Shown: one piece after another, positions 53,128 to 61,249 of the stretch
Layout: each line of letters begins with the position of its first letter
Position numbering within the stretch: the first letter of the stretch is position 1
Assembly (NCBI GenBank): GCA_020635015.1
Contig: JACKAP010000003.1
Location: 62,001-126,000 of the forward strand
DNA: 64,000 bases
Direction of reading: 5' to 3'
From: Calditrichia bacterium
Lineage (GTDB): Bacteria; Calditrichota; Calditrichia; RBG-13-44-9; J075
Notes under the pieces: model-generated
What the model saw: the letters and a program-made list of their open reading frames with translations, nothing else
What the model was told of the DNA's origin: nothing
The model's database searches: none
Program-made: the position numbers and the translations under genes

Positions 53128-54765
53128 ATGAAATGTGCCCGATGGTTTATCGCGTCTTTTCTTCTGTTCCTTCTCCCCTACATTTTGTTGGCCGGCAAAG
53201 GCGAGATCAGCTTTGTGGAAACCCAGGTGGATCTGCGCGCCGACGGCAGCGCCGTGGTGGCCTATACCGTGCAGTGGCGGGTGCTCTCCGGCGAGCTGCA
53301 CGGGTTTTATTTCCAGGGAAACGACCGCCTGAATATCGACCGCTTTTCCAGCGACAGCTACGCCATCGACGAGCAGGGCAACCGCTACCCGCTGAGCATC
53401 AAGCGGGTGAATAACGACACCTGGGACATTATCCTGGCCGACGGCCAGGGGATCGGTTCCGGGACCGCTACCTATGTATTCTATTTTGCCACCAATTTTG
53501 CTTCCGCCGGATACCTGGCCCCGACGGTCAGCGTCGAGGGCACCGAGCTGACGGTGTTCAATTGGTCGCCGGTGCAGTGGGACGAGGCGCGCAATCAGGA
53601 TCATTACACCCTGACCCTGCTGACGCCTCACATTCTTCCCGAAGGCTATACCCCCCGCGAGTATGTCGAGCGCGAGCAGGCAATACTGACCGAGCCCTGG
53701 GTCAACAGCCGCTTTCTGATCGATTACCGCCGCGGCCCTAATGACCGGCTGGAGGTGGTGTTCCACAAAGATAATCCCGGCAACCGCTTTGATATGCGGG
53801 TGCAAGTCTATTTCCCCCGCGCCTGGTTCGAACTGCCGGAAGGGATTCCGCTGCTGGATGAAAGCGAACCCTACCTGCCGGAAAGCAGCGCGGATGTCCG
53901 CGCCGAACCGGGCAGTGGCTGGCGCAATCCGCTCTTCCTGGGCGGCGCGGGATTGCTGCTGGCGCTGTTCTTCTTCCTGGTGATCGGCAAACACCGCTCG
54001 ATGGTGCAGGCCCACCAGGGGCTGGATGAGATCCGCTGGGATAATCTCGACTGGACCCCGCCGAAGCTGATCATGTCGAGCTTCCGCAAACCCGGAAAAA
54101 TTTGCAAGGATCTATCCCCCCTGGAGGTGGCCTTCTTCCTGGAGATTCCCTTCAAGCGCATCATCAGCGCCCTGCTGAACTCGATGGTCAAAGAGGGGTT
54201 CCTGCGGGTGGTCAGCAACGCCCCGTTGCGTGCGGAAGTAGTGAAGCGCCCGGAGATGGGACGGCTGGATCAGTATGAAGGCCTGTTCTTCGAGTCGCTG
54301 GAAAACGACGGCCGCCTTTCCCAGGACGAGCTGCAGGCATTGATGAACCTGGCGGTGAAAAATATCCAGAACAAAGCCTGGGATGCCGACATCGAGGCCA
54401 CCAAGGCCTATTACCAGCAGATGATGGATCAGTGGATGGCGGGGCAGAGTGAACAGCAGCCTCCGGATGAAACCGCTTCCCGCCGCTACAATGACAACGA
54501 TTGGTATTACTGGTATCACAACAACCATCCCTATTATTCGCACCGCTATGATTATGACGATCCGGACCCCTACAGCTACGAGACCGAGATCCCGATCGAA
54601 GCCGATCATGTGATCCAGGGGACGGTCGATACCGATCTGGCGCTGAACCTGAACGTGTGCCATGATGCCTGCCACTCGGCGTGTCATTCCGCCTGTCACT
54701 CAGCATGCCATTCAGCGTGCCATTCGGCGTGTCACTCGGCTTGCGTCAGTGGAGGATCACACTAA
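53128..54765 (+). CDS. DUF2207-like membrane protein with C-terminal CHSA repeat tail (candidate modified peptide substrate)
   Basis: Encodes 545 residues. A signal peptide (about 1-22) leads an extracytoplasmic DUF2207-like domain (about 23-260). One membrane helix (269-287, LFLGGAGLLLALFFFLVIG) is followed by KHR, so the rest is predicted cytoplasmic. Residues 330-375 look like a winged-helix segment. Residues 452-485 form a Tyr/Trp/His/Asp-rich linker. Residues 511-545 are the tail: one CHDA, six CHSA, then CVSGGSH, giving eight cysteines spaced by four. DUF2207 proteins more often end in Gly-rich tails. A radical SAM/SPASM gene follows, separated by an inverted repeat. I infer the tail is the substrate of that enzyme. 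The start is supported by the signal peptide; the ribosome-binding site is weak. Metal binding without modification is the alternative. Confidence 0.75.
   Translation: MKCARWFIASFLLFLLPYILLAGKGEISFVETQVDLRADGSAVVAYTVQWRVLSGELHGFYFQGNDRLNIDRFSSDSYAIDEQGNRYPLSIKRVNNDTWDIILADGQGIGSGTATYVFYFATNFASAGYLAPTVSVEGTELTVFNWSPVQWDEARNQDHYTLTLLTPHILPEGYTPREYVEREQAILTEPWVNSRFLIDYRRGPNDRLEVVFHKDNPGNRFDMRVQVYFPRAWFELPEGIPLLDESEPYLPESSADVRAEPGSGWRNPLFLGGAGLLLALFFFLVIGKHRSMVQAHQGLDEIRWDNLDWTPPKLIMSSFRKPGKICKDLSPLEVAFFLEIPFKRIISALLNSMVKEGFLRVVSNAPLRAEVVKRPEMGRLDQYEGLFFESLENDGRLSQDELQALMNLAVKNIQNKAWDADIEATKAYYQQMMDQWMAGQSEQQPPDETASRRYNDNDWYYWYHNNHPYYSHRYDYDDPDPYSYETEIPIEADHVIQGTVDTDLALNLNVCHDACHSACHSACHSACHSACHSACHSACVSGGSH
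54655..54756 (+). repeat. 12-base coding repeats for CHSA with diverged wobble positions
   Basis: One CHDA unit and six CHSA units of 12 bases. All six CHSA units have different nucleotide sequences; differences are at third codon positions of Cys, His, Ser or Ala and are all synonymous. Confidence 0.95.
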
Positions 54766-54772
54766 CTACTTG

Positions 54773-54886
54773 TCCACGGATTACACGGATTACACGGATT
54801 AACACGGATTCTTTTTTCTACTCAGTGAAAATCCGTGTAATCCGTGGATAAATGCCTTTTCAGTGAAAATCCGTGTAATCCGTGGA
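54773..54886. repeat. Inverted-repeat element with a doubled right arm
   Basis: The left arm holds four ACGGATTA-type 9-base words starting TCCACGGATT. The right arm is present twice (ending at 54848 and at 54886), each ending AATCCGTGTAATCCGTGGA and separated by about 12 bases. It begins 8 bases past the stop of the CHSA gene and ends 20 bases before the radical SAM start. Confidence 0.88.
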
Positions 54887-54906
54887 TAAAAAAAACGAGG
54901 ATATAA

Positions 54907-56277
54907 ATGCTCGCAAAAATAGGACACTGGCTTCGCGATACGGCGATAAATAGCACGGGGACGGCTAATCCGGCGCCGGCGGAAGATATCGGCTGGATCG
55001 ACGAGTTCATCGCCAACATCCGGCCTTATGTGTTTGTGCGGACGGAAGACAATATCCTGATCAAGCGGCCCAACCAGGCGCAGAAGCTCAATCCCAGCGG
55101 GGCACGGATCTTGAAGGCGCTGCTAGATGGGCAAAGCATTCATGAACTGCTCAACCAATATGGCCGGGAGGCGGTTCGCACACAGGAGATCATCCAGTTT
55201 ATCGCTACCGTCAAACTATCTTTGGAAAATAAACTCGACGAGTTCAACCTCAGCCCGGCCCTGGAGGTACAGCCGTTCGAGATGAAGTTCTCCGAGCTGC
55301 CGATCCTCTCCGAGGTGGCCCTGACCTACCGCTGCAATCTCAAGTGCCAATTCTGCTACGCCGGCTGCAACTGCACCACCAATCCGGTAGGCAGCGACCG
55401 CGAGATGAGCGGGGAGGAGATCAAGCAGGTGCTGGCGACGATCATGCACCAGGCGAAGGTGCCCTCGGTGAGCTTCACCGGAGGCGAGCCGACCTTGCAT
55501 CCGCAATTACCGGAATTTGTGGCGTATGCAAAATCGCTGGGGCTGCGGGTCAACCTGATCAGCAATGGCACCCGCATCAATGCCGATTTGGCCCGCCGTC
55601 TGGCGGATGCCGGGCTGGATTCGGCGCAGATCAGCCTGGAAGGGGTGACGGCGGCTGTGCATGATCAGGTGACGGCGGTGAAACATTCCTTCCCGAAAAC
55701 CGTGGCGGCGGTGCAGCATCTCAAGGATGCCGGCATCCGCACCCATACCAACACCACCATCAACCGGGTCAACCTGATGGAATGCCGCGAGATGCCCCGC
55801 TTCGTGAAGGAAGTGCTGGGTAACGAGCGCTTCAGCATGAACCTGATCATCCCCACCGGCAGCGCTGCGCTCAACGAGCTGCTGATTGTGCGCTACCGCG
55901 AGTTGGGCCCGCATCTGGAGGCGATTCAGGAAGCGAGTCAGCGTCAAGGCGTGGAGTTCATGTGGTACTCCCCTACCCCGATGTGTATGTTCAACCCGGT
56001 CAGCCACGGTTTCGGCAACAAGGGCTGCAGCGCTTGCGACGGCCTGCTTTCAGTCGGCGCCAATGGTGATGTGATCCCCTGCGCCTCTTACGACGAAAGC
56101 GTCGGCAATCTGCTGCGTGAAGATTTTGGTGATATCTGGCAGTCGCAGCGGGCCAGGCAGTTCCGCACCAAGTTCTGGGCCCACTCAAAATGCCAAAATT
56201 GCGACCAGCTCCCGATCTGTCACGGCGGCTGCCCGCTGTATTGGCGGCAGATGGGGTATGGGGAGCTGGATAAGTGA
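54907..56277 (+). CDS. Radical SAM / SPASM peptide-modifying enzyme with PqqD-like N-terminus
   Basis: Encodes 456 residues; GAGG is six bases before the ATG. The N-terminal region (about 38-105) resembles PqqD, the peptide-recognition (RRE) fold: LNPSGARILKALLDGQSIHELLNQY. The radical SAM motif CNLKCQFC supplies the three iron-sulfur cysteines C143, C147, C150; two further Cys (154, 156) are close. SFTGGEPTLHP is the SAM-binding GGE motif. The C-terminal SPASM domain has CSAC, a cysteine after GDVIP, and CQNCDQLPICHGGC (CxxCx5CxxxC). This architecture is that of enzymes that form thioether or other links in ribosomal peptides. The CHSA-tailed protein just upstream is the likely substrate; a separate membrane protein gene follows. 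The reaction is inferred. Confidence 0.9.
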   Translation: MLAKIGHWLRDTAINSTGTANPAPAEDIGWIDEFIANIRPYVFVRTEDNILIKRPNQAQKLNPSGARILKALLDGQSIHELLNQYGREAVRTQEIIQFIATVKLSLENKLDEFNLSPALEVQPFEMKFSELPILSEVALTYRCNLKCQFCYAGCNCTTNPVGSDREMSGEEIKQVLATIMHQAKVPSVSFTGGEPTLHPQLPEFVAYAKSLGLRVNLISNGTRINADLARRLADAGLDSAQISLEGVTAAVHDQVTAVKHSFPKTVAAVQHLKDAGIRTHTNTTINRVNLMECREMPRFVKEVLGNERFSMNLIIPTGSAALNELLIVRYRELGPHLEAIQEASQRQGVEFMWYSPTPMCMFNPVSHGFGNKGCSACDGLLSVGANGDVIPCASYDESVGNLLREDFGDIWQSQRARQFRTKFWAHSKCQNCDQLPICHGGCPLYWRQMGYGELDK

Positions 56278-56419
56278 ATGGGTGAATGGGTGTATGGGTG
56301 AATGGGTTAATGGGTATATGAGTGAATGGGTTCTGGTACACAGAGCATGGAAGCGAATCACGACTTGCTCAACTCGTCCGTTTTTACCCATATACCCATC
56401 CACCCATTAACCCATTCAC
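56274..56419. repeat. Inverted repeat with TGAATGGG 8-base arms
   Basis: Left arm (56274-56331) has about seven TGAATGGG-like units and overlaps the stop of the radical SAM gene; right arm (56386-56419) has CCCATNNA units. The core is about 54 bases. Confidence 0.88.
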
Positions 56420-56459
56420 TACTTCATTTGAATCGAAAACAATGTCATGAGGGCACATC

Positions 56460-57410
56460 ATGCCAACCATCGGATCCAAACTCTATCTTCCCGCCGACCA
56501 GCGGGGCGTCGTGGTGTTCAAGTTCTGGCAGTCGCTGGGTTATGACACCCGCCTGCTGCTGAGTTTTGTACTGATCTTCGGGGCGCTGGCGATCCAGCTT
56601 TATAACAGCAGCTTCTTCCCCGGGGGATTGCTGCTGATAGCGGGTAATCTCCTGCTGCTGGTTAATGGCTACGACAACCGCATCAATTACAAAAAATATG
56701 ATCCGGCTTCGCGATGGGAGCGGGTGGATATTACGAAATTGCGGGAAATGCGCGAGCTGGACCGTAAGATCAAAAAGTGGGATGCCAGCTTTATCGACAT
56801 CACCAGCGCTTACGGCGTGATGACTTTCCTGGTGTTGATGGTGCTGCTGATCCTGCTGCTGATTCTCCTGAACCGCTATTACGTGCTGATCCTGGATGCG
56901 ATGGTGCTGCTGCTGCCCCACTGGTTCACCGGCAGCCGAAAGATCCTGCGCAAGCCGCGGCTACTGCAAAAAGTGAATACCGTTGAATTCCTATTGAAGC
57001 ATATGGAACCGTCTCTAAAAGATCACCGGGTGGAACTGCTGATGCTGCTGAAAGGCAAAGATCAGCAGCTTCCCGACGACATCAAGTTCAAGGTGGATAT
57101 CCGCGACCGCGACAAAGATTTTCTGGGACTATACGGCCAGGTAGTACTGAATCTGGTGCAGGGTAAAGCCTATCCCTATTTTTACATGGTGCTGGTGGCA
57201 AAAGATGGGTATGGGTTGAAAAAACACTTTCAGAATTACCGTCCCCCGGTGAATGTCACCAAAGAGCTGAAACGCCAGGACAAGGTCGAGGTCCTGGTGA
57301 TCCGCCAGACCACCAGCCGCACCTCCGGATATCATACCAGCGAAGCGACGATGGTGATGTTGTTCCAGGAGGGATTGCAATTGGCGGAAAAGGCGGCGCG
57401 CATGTCGTGA
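56460..57410 (+). CDS. Multi-pass membrane protein following the radical SAM gene
   Basis: Encodes 316 residues. Hydrophobic segments are at about 29-47, 53-70 and a long one or pair at about 117-160 (VMTFLVLMVLLILLLILL...LILDAMVLLLPHW). The rest is hydrophilic and basic (residues 165-316), probably cytoplasmic, with LKDHRVELLMLLKGKDQQLP and FKVDIRDRDKDFLGLYGQVV. I recognise no family. It is the third gene of a colinear set with the CHSA protein and the radical SAM enzyme, separated from it by an inverted repeat, so cotranscription is likely. A partner role for the modified membrane protein is inferred from position only. GAGG lies about eleven bases before the ATG. Confidence 0.7.
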   Translation: MPTIGSKLYLPADQRGVVVFKFWQSLGYDTRLLLSFVLIFGALAIQLYNSSFFPGGLLLIAGNLLLLVNGYDNRINYKKYDPASRWERVDITKLREMRELDRKIKKWDASFIDITSAYGVMTFLVLMVLLILLLILLNRYYVLILDAMVLLLPHWFTGSRKILRKPRLLQKVNTVEFLLKHMEPSLKDHRVELLMLLKGKDQQLPDDIKFKVDIRDRDKDFLGLYGQVVLNLVQGKAYPYFYMVLVAKDGYGLKKHFQNYRPPVNVTKELKRQDKVEVLVIRQTTSRTSGYHTSEATMVMLFQEGLQLAEKAARMS

Positions 57411-57432
57411 CCAGTCGGGAATGATGATCCGG

Positions 57433-57462
57433 TGTAGGGAACGGTCGCGACCGTTCCCTACA
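57433..57462. terminator. Perfect 30-base palindrome between convergent genes
   Basis: TGTAGGGAACGGTCG pairs exactly with CGACCGTTCCCTACA with no loop. An outer GGGAATGAT...ATCATTCCC pair flanks it. It lies between the membrane protein gene (+) and the M28 gene (-), a place for a two-way terminator. Confidence 0.65.
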
Positions 57463-57511
57463 TACGCGATCGATCCTCACCAATATGATCATTCCCACCC
57501 ATCGCCACCAA

Positions 57512-58867
57512 TCATTTCAACAACATCATCTTTCGCACCACCCGCTCCCCTTCCCACCCCAGGGAGAGCAGGTACATCCCGCTCGGCAGTCCCTCACCAC
57601 GGTCATTCAACCCTTCCCAACCGATCTGATACTCCCCTGCCGGCTGGAATCCGTTGACCAAAGTGGCCACCTGCTGCCCGGAGGTATTATAGACCTTCAG
57701 GCTGACTGCTCCCCCGGCCAGTAATTGATAGCGGATTTGCGTGCCGGCATTGAAAGGGTTGGGATAGTTCTGCATCAGGCTGAAGGCCCGAGGTGGACCT
57801 GCTGCGCTTCCGGGTTCAATCCCGGTAGTGGGCCCCGCCACACAGGCGATGGTGCCCAGGGCCAGTTTGGCGACTTTCGTCACCTGCGGAATATTCACAG
57901 TTGCCGGCAGGTCGCTCTCCCGGTGATAGTAGGGGTTGGCAGTATACCAGGGCGGCGAATTCGACCAGGGCGGGGCGTTCTCGATGATCAAGATCGCCTT
58001 GTAGCCGTAGAGCCAGAACTGCTCGTGATCGGAATAGGTGGCATACGGAAAAGGCATGCTGTTGGCGTGCAGTCCCACAGAGTAGGAGAGGTTTACCTCC
58101 AGCATGCGCAAGCCCAGCACTTGCGACATATCGTTGGCCACGATGTTGAAGTGATGATTGCCGGTGTTGTTGAAGCCGATCATGTCCAGCACATACACCC
58201 CCAGGATCTGATCGCCGGCCAGATAGGCGTCAAAGGCGTAGCGGCGGCTGCCCCAGTGGTTGTTGTCGTTATACATCGGATGGCGTTCCTCGGCCCCGAA
58301 GGCGATGAACTTGATGGTGTATGGATGGGAGAAGCCGTTGGCCGGATCGCTCAGCACCCGGGCCAGTTCCAGGATCGCCGCCACCCCGCTGGCGTTGTCG
58401 TCTGCCCCCCGCGCTTTGGCGGTGGCCCAGTCGGCCGGCCAGGAGAGGTTGGGATCGAGATTGGCGGTGGCGTCGAGATGCCCCCCGACGAGGTAGTATT
58501 CATCCGGTCCATTGCTCCCCTCCAGGGTGGCCACCACATTCACCAGCGGCTCATTGTTGTAGGGCGGGATGCCGTCGCTGGCATAGAATGTATCCAGCCT
58601 CACTGAGGTGAGTCCGGGATAGCGGTCGAAGACCTGCTTGATATACAGCGCCGCCCACTCGTTGCCCGGGGTGTAGGAAATGCGCGATTCGTGCCCTCCG
58701 GCATCGGCGAGGTTCTGTACATGTTTGTCGATACTGTCCGCCGAGACCTGCGCCATCAAGGCCTCGATCTGTGGATCATAGGGGCAGCCGAGGGTCTGGG
58801 GGAGCGCCGGAATGGACAGCAACATAATTCCGGCGATCATGATAAAAAGACGGTGTCTGGGTGTCAT
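57512..58867 (-). CDS. Secreted M28-family aminopeptidase with sorting domain
   Basis: Encodes 451 residues; GGAGAG precedes the ATG. Signal peptide MIAGIMLLSIPALPQ. Zinc-site residues of the M28 fold are visible: H130 (GGHLDAT), D156 (GADDNASG), catalytic E193 and ligand E194 (GAEER), D228 (LDMIGFN), and a later His in YSDHEQF. The C-terminal sorting domain is FSLMQNYPNPFNAGTQIRYQ...RKMMLLK, with NAG in place of NPx after the core motif. It probably releases amino acids from peptides outside the cell. Confidence 0.92.
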   Translation of the reverse strand: MTPRHRLFIMIAGIMLLSIPALPQTLGCPYDPQIEALMAQVSADSIDKHVQNLADAGGHESRISYTPGNEWAALYIKQVFDRYPGLTSVRLDTFYASDGIPPYNNEPLVNVVATLEGSNGPDEYYLVGGHLDATANLDPNLSWPADWATAKARGADDNASGVAAILELARVLSDPANGFSHPYTIKFIAFGAEERHPMYNDNNHWGSRRYAFDAYLAGDQILGVYVLDMIGFNNTGNHHFNIVANDMSQVLGLRMLEVNLSYSVGLHANSMPFPYATYSDHEQFWLYGYKAILIIENAPPWSNSPPWYTANPYYHRESDLPATVNIPQVTKVAKLALGTIACVAGPTTGIEPGSAAGPPRAFSLMQNYPNPFNAGTQIRYQLLAGGAVSLKVYNTSGQQVATLVNGFQPAGEYQIGWEGLNDRGEGLPSGMYLLSLGWEGERVVRKMMLLK

Positions 58868-59273
58868 AATCTCTCCGTTTTGCTGGTGATAACCTGTTTC
58901 CGTATTTCTGCTTAAGATCGATCAACGAATAATGCTTCGAATAATTAACAGAATTGCCGTTTAAATTTTAATCAAGACTGAGGACAATATAGAGCGGGCG
59001 CGGGGAAATCCAAAATGATAACTGATCAGCCCACGAAACATCCGAAATAACCGAAACTGCCATCATGGCAAAAGCTTACGTTTTATTCACCGCAGAGTGC
59101 GCAGAGAAAAACAATACATTTATATGCGGTTGGCATATTACAATACGGGTGCCGGAATTTGCACTTGCACTTTACGGCGCCATGCGCCATGCCCTTTGCC
59201 CCATGCATAAAACTTTTCACTGTCCTCAGTATGCGCGAAACCTTAAATTGTTTTATCAAAAAGGAGGATCCCA
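58868..59273. other. 406-base divergent intergenic region without a supported gene
   Basis: Lies between the M28 gene and the SDR gene. It holds a small perfect palindrome TGCCAT-C-ATGGCA at 59058-59070, words of the type GCGCCATGCCCTTTGCCCC (59171-59210) like those at 36461, and a GCAGAGTGCGCAGAG low-complexity segment near 59092. No promoter is convincing. Confidence 0.5.
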
Positions 59274-59987
59274 ATGCACATCACCGATAAAGTCATTCTC
59301 ATCACCGGCGCTACCGGGGGGCTGGGGACGCCGGTCACCGCGGTGCTGCACGCTGCCGGAGCACGGGTAGTGGTATCTTACAGCAGTTCGGGAAGTTTGG
59401 CAAAGCTAGAGAAGAATCTCAAGATAAATTCGGGAAGCCTGCCGGCGATCCAGGCAGATGTATCCAAAACGGCCTCAGTTGAGGCGCTGGTGCAGGAGAC
59501 CCAGCGCCGGGAGGGTCGTGTCGATGCGCTGGTGAATCTGGTGGGCGGGTTTGCAGGGGGCGAGCCGCTGACCGGAACCTCCGAAGCCGACTGGGAAAAG
59601 ATGCAGCAATTGAATCTGAACGCCGCCTTCCGGCTGTGCAAGGCGGTGCTGCCGGTGATGTACCGCCAGAAATCCGGGCGGCTTGTGATGATCGCCGCCC
59701 AGCCCGGTTTACGCGGCACTGCGGGATTATCCGCCTATGCCGCCTCCAAGGCCGGGCTGATCAACCTGATCCAGACCGTAGCGGCGGAAGGCCGCGAACA
59801 TGGCGTATCCGCCAATGTGCTGGTCCCCGGCATCATCGACACCCCGGCCAACCGCGCTGCCATGCCCGATGCGGATACCAGCAGTTGGGTTAAGCCGGAA
59901 GCGATGGCACGGGTAATAGCGTTCCTGTGCTCGGATGCGGGGGGCGCGGTGAGCGGGTCGGCGCTTCAGCTAACGGGTGTTTCGTAG
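59274..59987 (+). CDS. Short-chain dehydrogenase/reductase
   Basis: Encodes 237 residues; AAAGGAGG gives a strong ribosome-binding site. The cofactor motif TGATGGLG lies at 11-18 and the active-site YAASK at 155-159. The serine normally about 13 residues before the Tyr is replaced (A142/Q143 in MIAAQPGLRG). Dihydropteridine-reductase-like SDRs lack it as well, so the enzyme may be active on an unusual substrate. NLVGGFAGGEPL replaces the usual NNAG motif. The substrate is unknown. It precedes the LacI-family gene on the same strand. Confidence 0.85.
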   Translation: MHITDKVILITGATGGLGTPVTAVLHAAGARVVVSYSSSGSLAKLEKNLKINSGSLPAIQADVSKTASVEALVQETQRREGRVDALVNLVGGFAGGEPLTGTSEADWEKMQQLNLNAAFRLCKAVLPVMYRQKSGRLVMIAAQPGLRGTAGLSAYAASKAGLINLIQTVAAEGREHGVSANVLVPGIIDTPANRAAMPDADTSSWVKPEAMARVIAFLCSDAGGAVSGSALQLTGVS

Positions 59988-60027
59988 ACATCAATTTCCT
60001 GCCAAATAGTGAATGTCGATAATTTTC

Positions 60028-60056
60028 TTGACATTTTTGAGCCGCTTTCGTATGTT
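60028..60056 (+). promoter_or_regulatory. Sigma70-type promoter of the LacI-family gene
   Basis: TTGACA at 60028-60033 and TATGTT at 60051-60056 with a 17-base spacer. An exact inverted repeat TTGAGCC/GGCTCAA (60037-60043 and 60057-60063) straddles the -10 region. Confidence 0.65.
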
Positions 60057-60060
60057 GGCT

Positions 60061-60070
60061 CAAACGATTG
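60061..60070. promoter_or_regulatory. LacI-type operator-like site at the regulator's own transcript start
   Basis: CAAACGATTG differs by one base from the palindrome CAAACGTTTG found before the TonB receptor, and it sits just past the -10 element, where a bound repressor would block initiation. Confidence 0.5.
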
Positions 60071-60092
60071 CGCAAATTTGGCGGGGATTAGT

Positions 60093-61160
60093 ATGGCGAT
60101 TACCATTCACGACATTGCCGAAAAAGCCGGGGTTTCCCTCTCAACGGTTTCCCGGGTGCTGAGTGGTAAAGCCGAAAAATACCGCATCAGCCGCAAAACC
60201 CAGGAGCAGGTGCTGGCGGTGACCAAGGCGCTGAATTACCATCCCAATAAGATGGCCCAGGGACTGCGCCTCAAAAAATCGCACTCCATCGGCCTGATTG
60301 TGCCGGATATCTCCAATCCTTTCTTTGCCTGTGTCACCCGCATCATCCAGACCACCGCGTTCGAGATGGGATACAGCCTGATCGTTTGCAACACCAATGA
60401 GGATCTGGCAACGGAAATCGCCCAGGTGGAACTGCTGAAGAGTAAGTTCATCGACGGTTTTATCATTATGCCGGTGGGCACCGAATATCAGCACCTGGAA
60501 ACGCTGGTTCGCAAGAAACATCCCCTGGTGCTCCTGGACCGCTGCTTCGACGAACTGAAGACACATTCGGTGGTGGTAGACAACCATGACGGCGCCTACC
60601 GGGCCACCTCCCACCTGATTGCCTGCGGTCATGAGAAAATCGCAATTATTCAGGGCCTGCCCAACACCTACACCAACAGCGAACGGGTGCGGGGCTATCT
60701 TGATGCGCTGCGCGATCATGGCCTGGCGGTGAATCCACAATTGATTGTGGGCAAGGATTACCGGCGGGAAAGCGGCTATATCGAAACCAAGTTTCTGCTG
60801 AGCCTGAAAGACCGTCCTACCGCGATTTTCACCACCAGCGACCTGATCACCCTGGGCGCTTTCCAGGCGATCGCCGAAGATCAGTACCACATTCCCGATG
60901 ATATCTCCATCGTGTCATTTGATGATACCGATTTTGCCCCATACCTGATGGCGCCCCTCACCGCCGTACGCCAACCGAAGGAACTGATGGGCGAAAGCGC
61001 AGTGCGCCTGCTGATCGAAGCCATCGATGGCAAGGCGCAGCCCGAAAAACAACGGGTGGTCTTGAAACCGCAACTGATCACCAGAGAATCTGTAAAGATC
61101 CTGAATTCCGCAAATCCGGCAGCTCATTCCCTACCCGGGAAAAATCATCATATCCTCTAA
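60093..61160 (+). CDS. LacI-family transcriptional regulator
   Basis: Encodes 355 residues from the start at 60093 (MAITIHDIAEKAGVSLSTVSRVL), with GGGG about seven bases away. The LacI helix-turn-helix is at about 3-30 and the hinge segment at about 45-58. The periplasmic-binding-protein-like ligand domain follows (IGLIVPDISNPFFACV, LLDRCF, IAIIQGL, DDTDFAPYL). It should repress sugar-related genes and be released by a sugar or a phosphorylated sugar. The promoter carries a possible autoregulatory site, and a strong operator-like palindrome stands before the TonB receptor gene downstream. Confidence 0.93.
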   Translation: MAITIHDIAEKAGVSLSTVSRVLSGKAEKYRISRKTQEQVLAVTKALNYHPNKMAQGLRLKKSHSIGLIVPDISNPFFACVTRIIQTTAFEMGYSLIVCNTNEDLATEIAQVELLKSKFIDGFIIMPVGTEYQHLETLVRKKHPLVLLDRCFDELKTHSVVVDNHDGAYRATSHLIACGHEKIAIIQGLPNTYTNSERVRGYLDALRDHGLAVNPQLIVGKDYRRESGYIETKFLLSLKDRPTAIFTTSDLITLGAFQAIAEDQYHIPDDISIVSFDDTDFAPYLMAPLTAVRQPKELMGESAVRLLIEAIDGKAQPEKQRVVLKPQLITRESVKILNSANPAAHSLPGKNHHIL

Positions 61161-61249
61161 CAACAGCTGTTTTACCGGCACCGTGATGTAAAGGCGGCAC
61201 CGACTTAAAAAATAAAGTTTTTGGGTAAGAGAAAAATTTTGATTGGTGC

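Noticed and set aside
53871..54706. Antisense open frames across the CHSA tail
   Set aside because: Their His/Val/Ile or Arg/Ser-rich sequence reflects the complement of the real coding repeats; no ribosome-binding site.
54655..54752. CHSACH read as CxxxCH c-type haem motifs
   Set aside because: Successive motifs would share cysteines at every fourth residue, and the tail is predicted to be cytoplasmic, where c-type haem is not attached.
54655..54765. Identity with the His-Xaa-Ser (HxsA) repeat system
   Set aside because: The period is four residues with Cys, the host protein is DUF2207-like, and no HxsC/HxsD-like second radical SAM gene is next to it. Only the general logic is alike.
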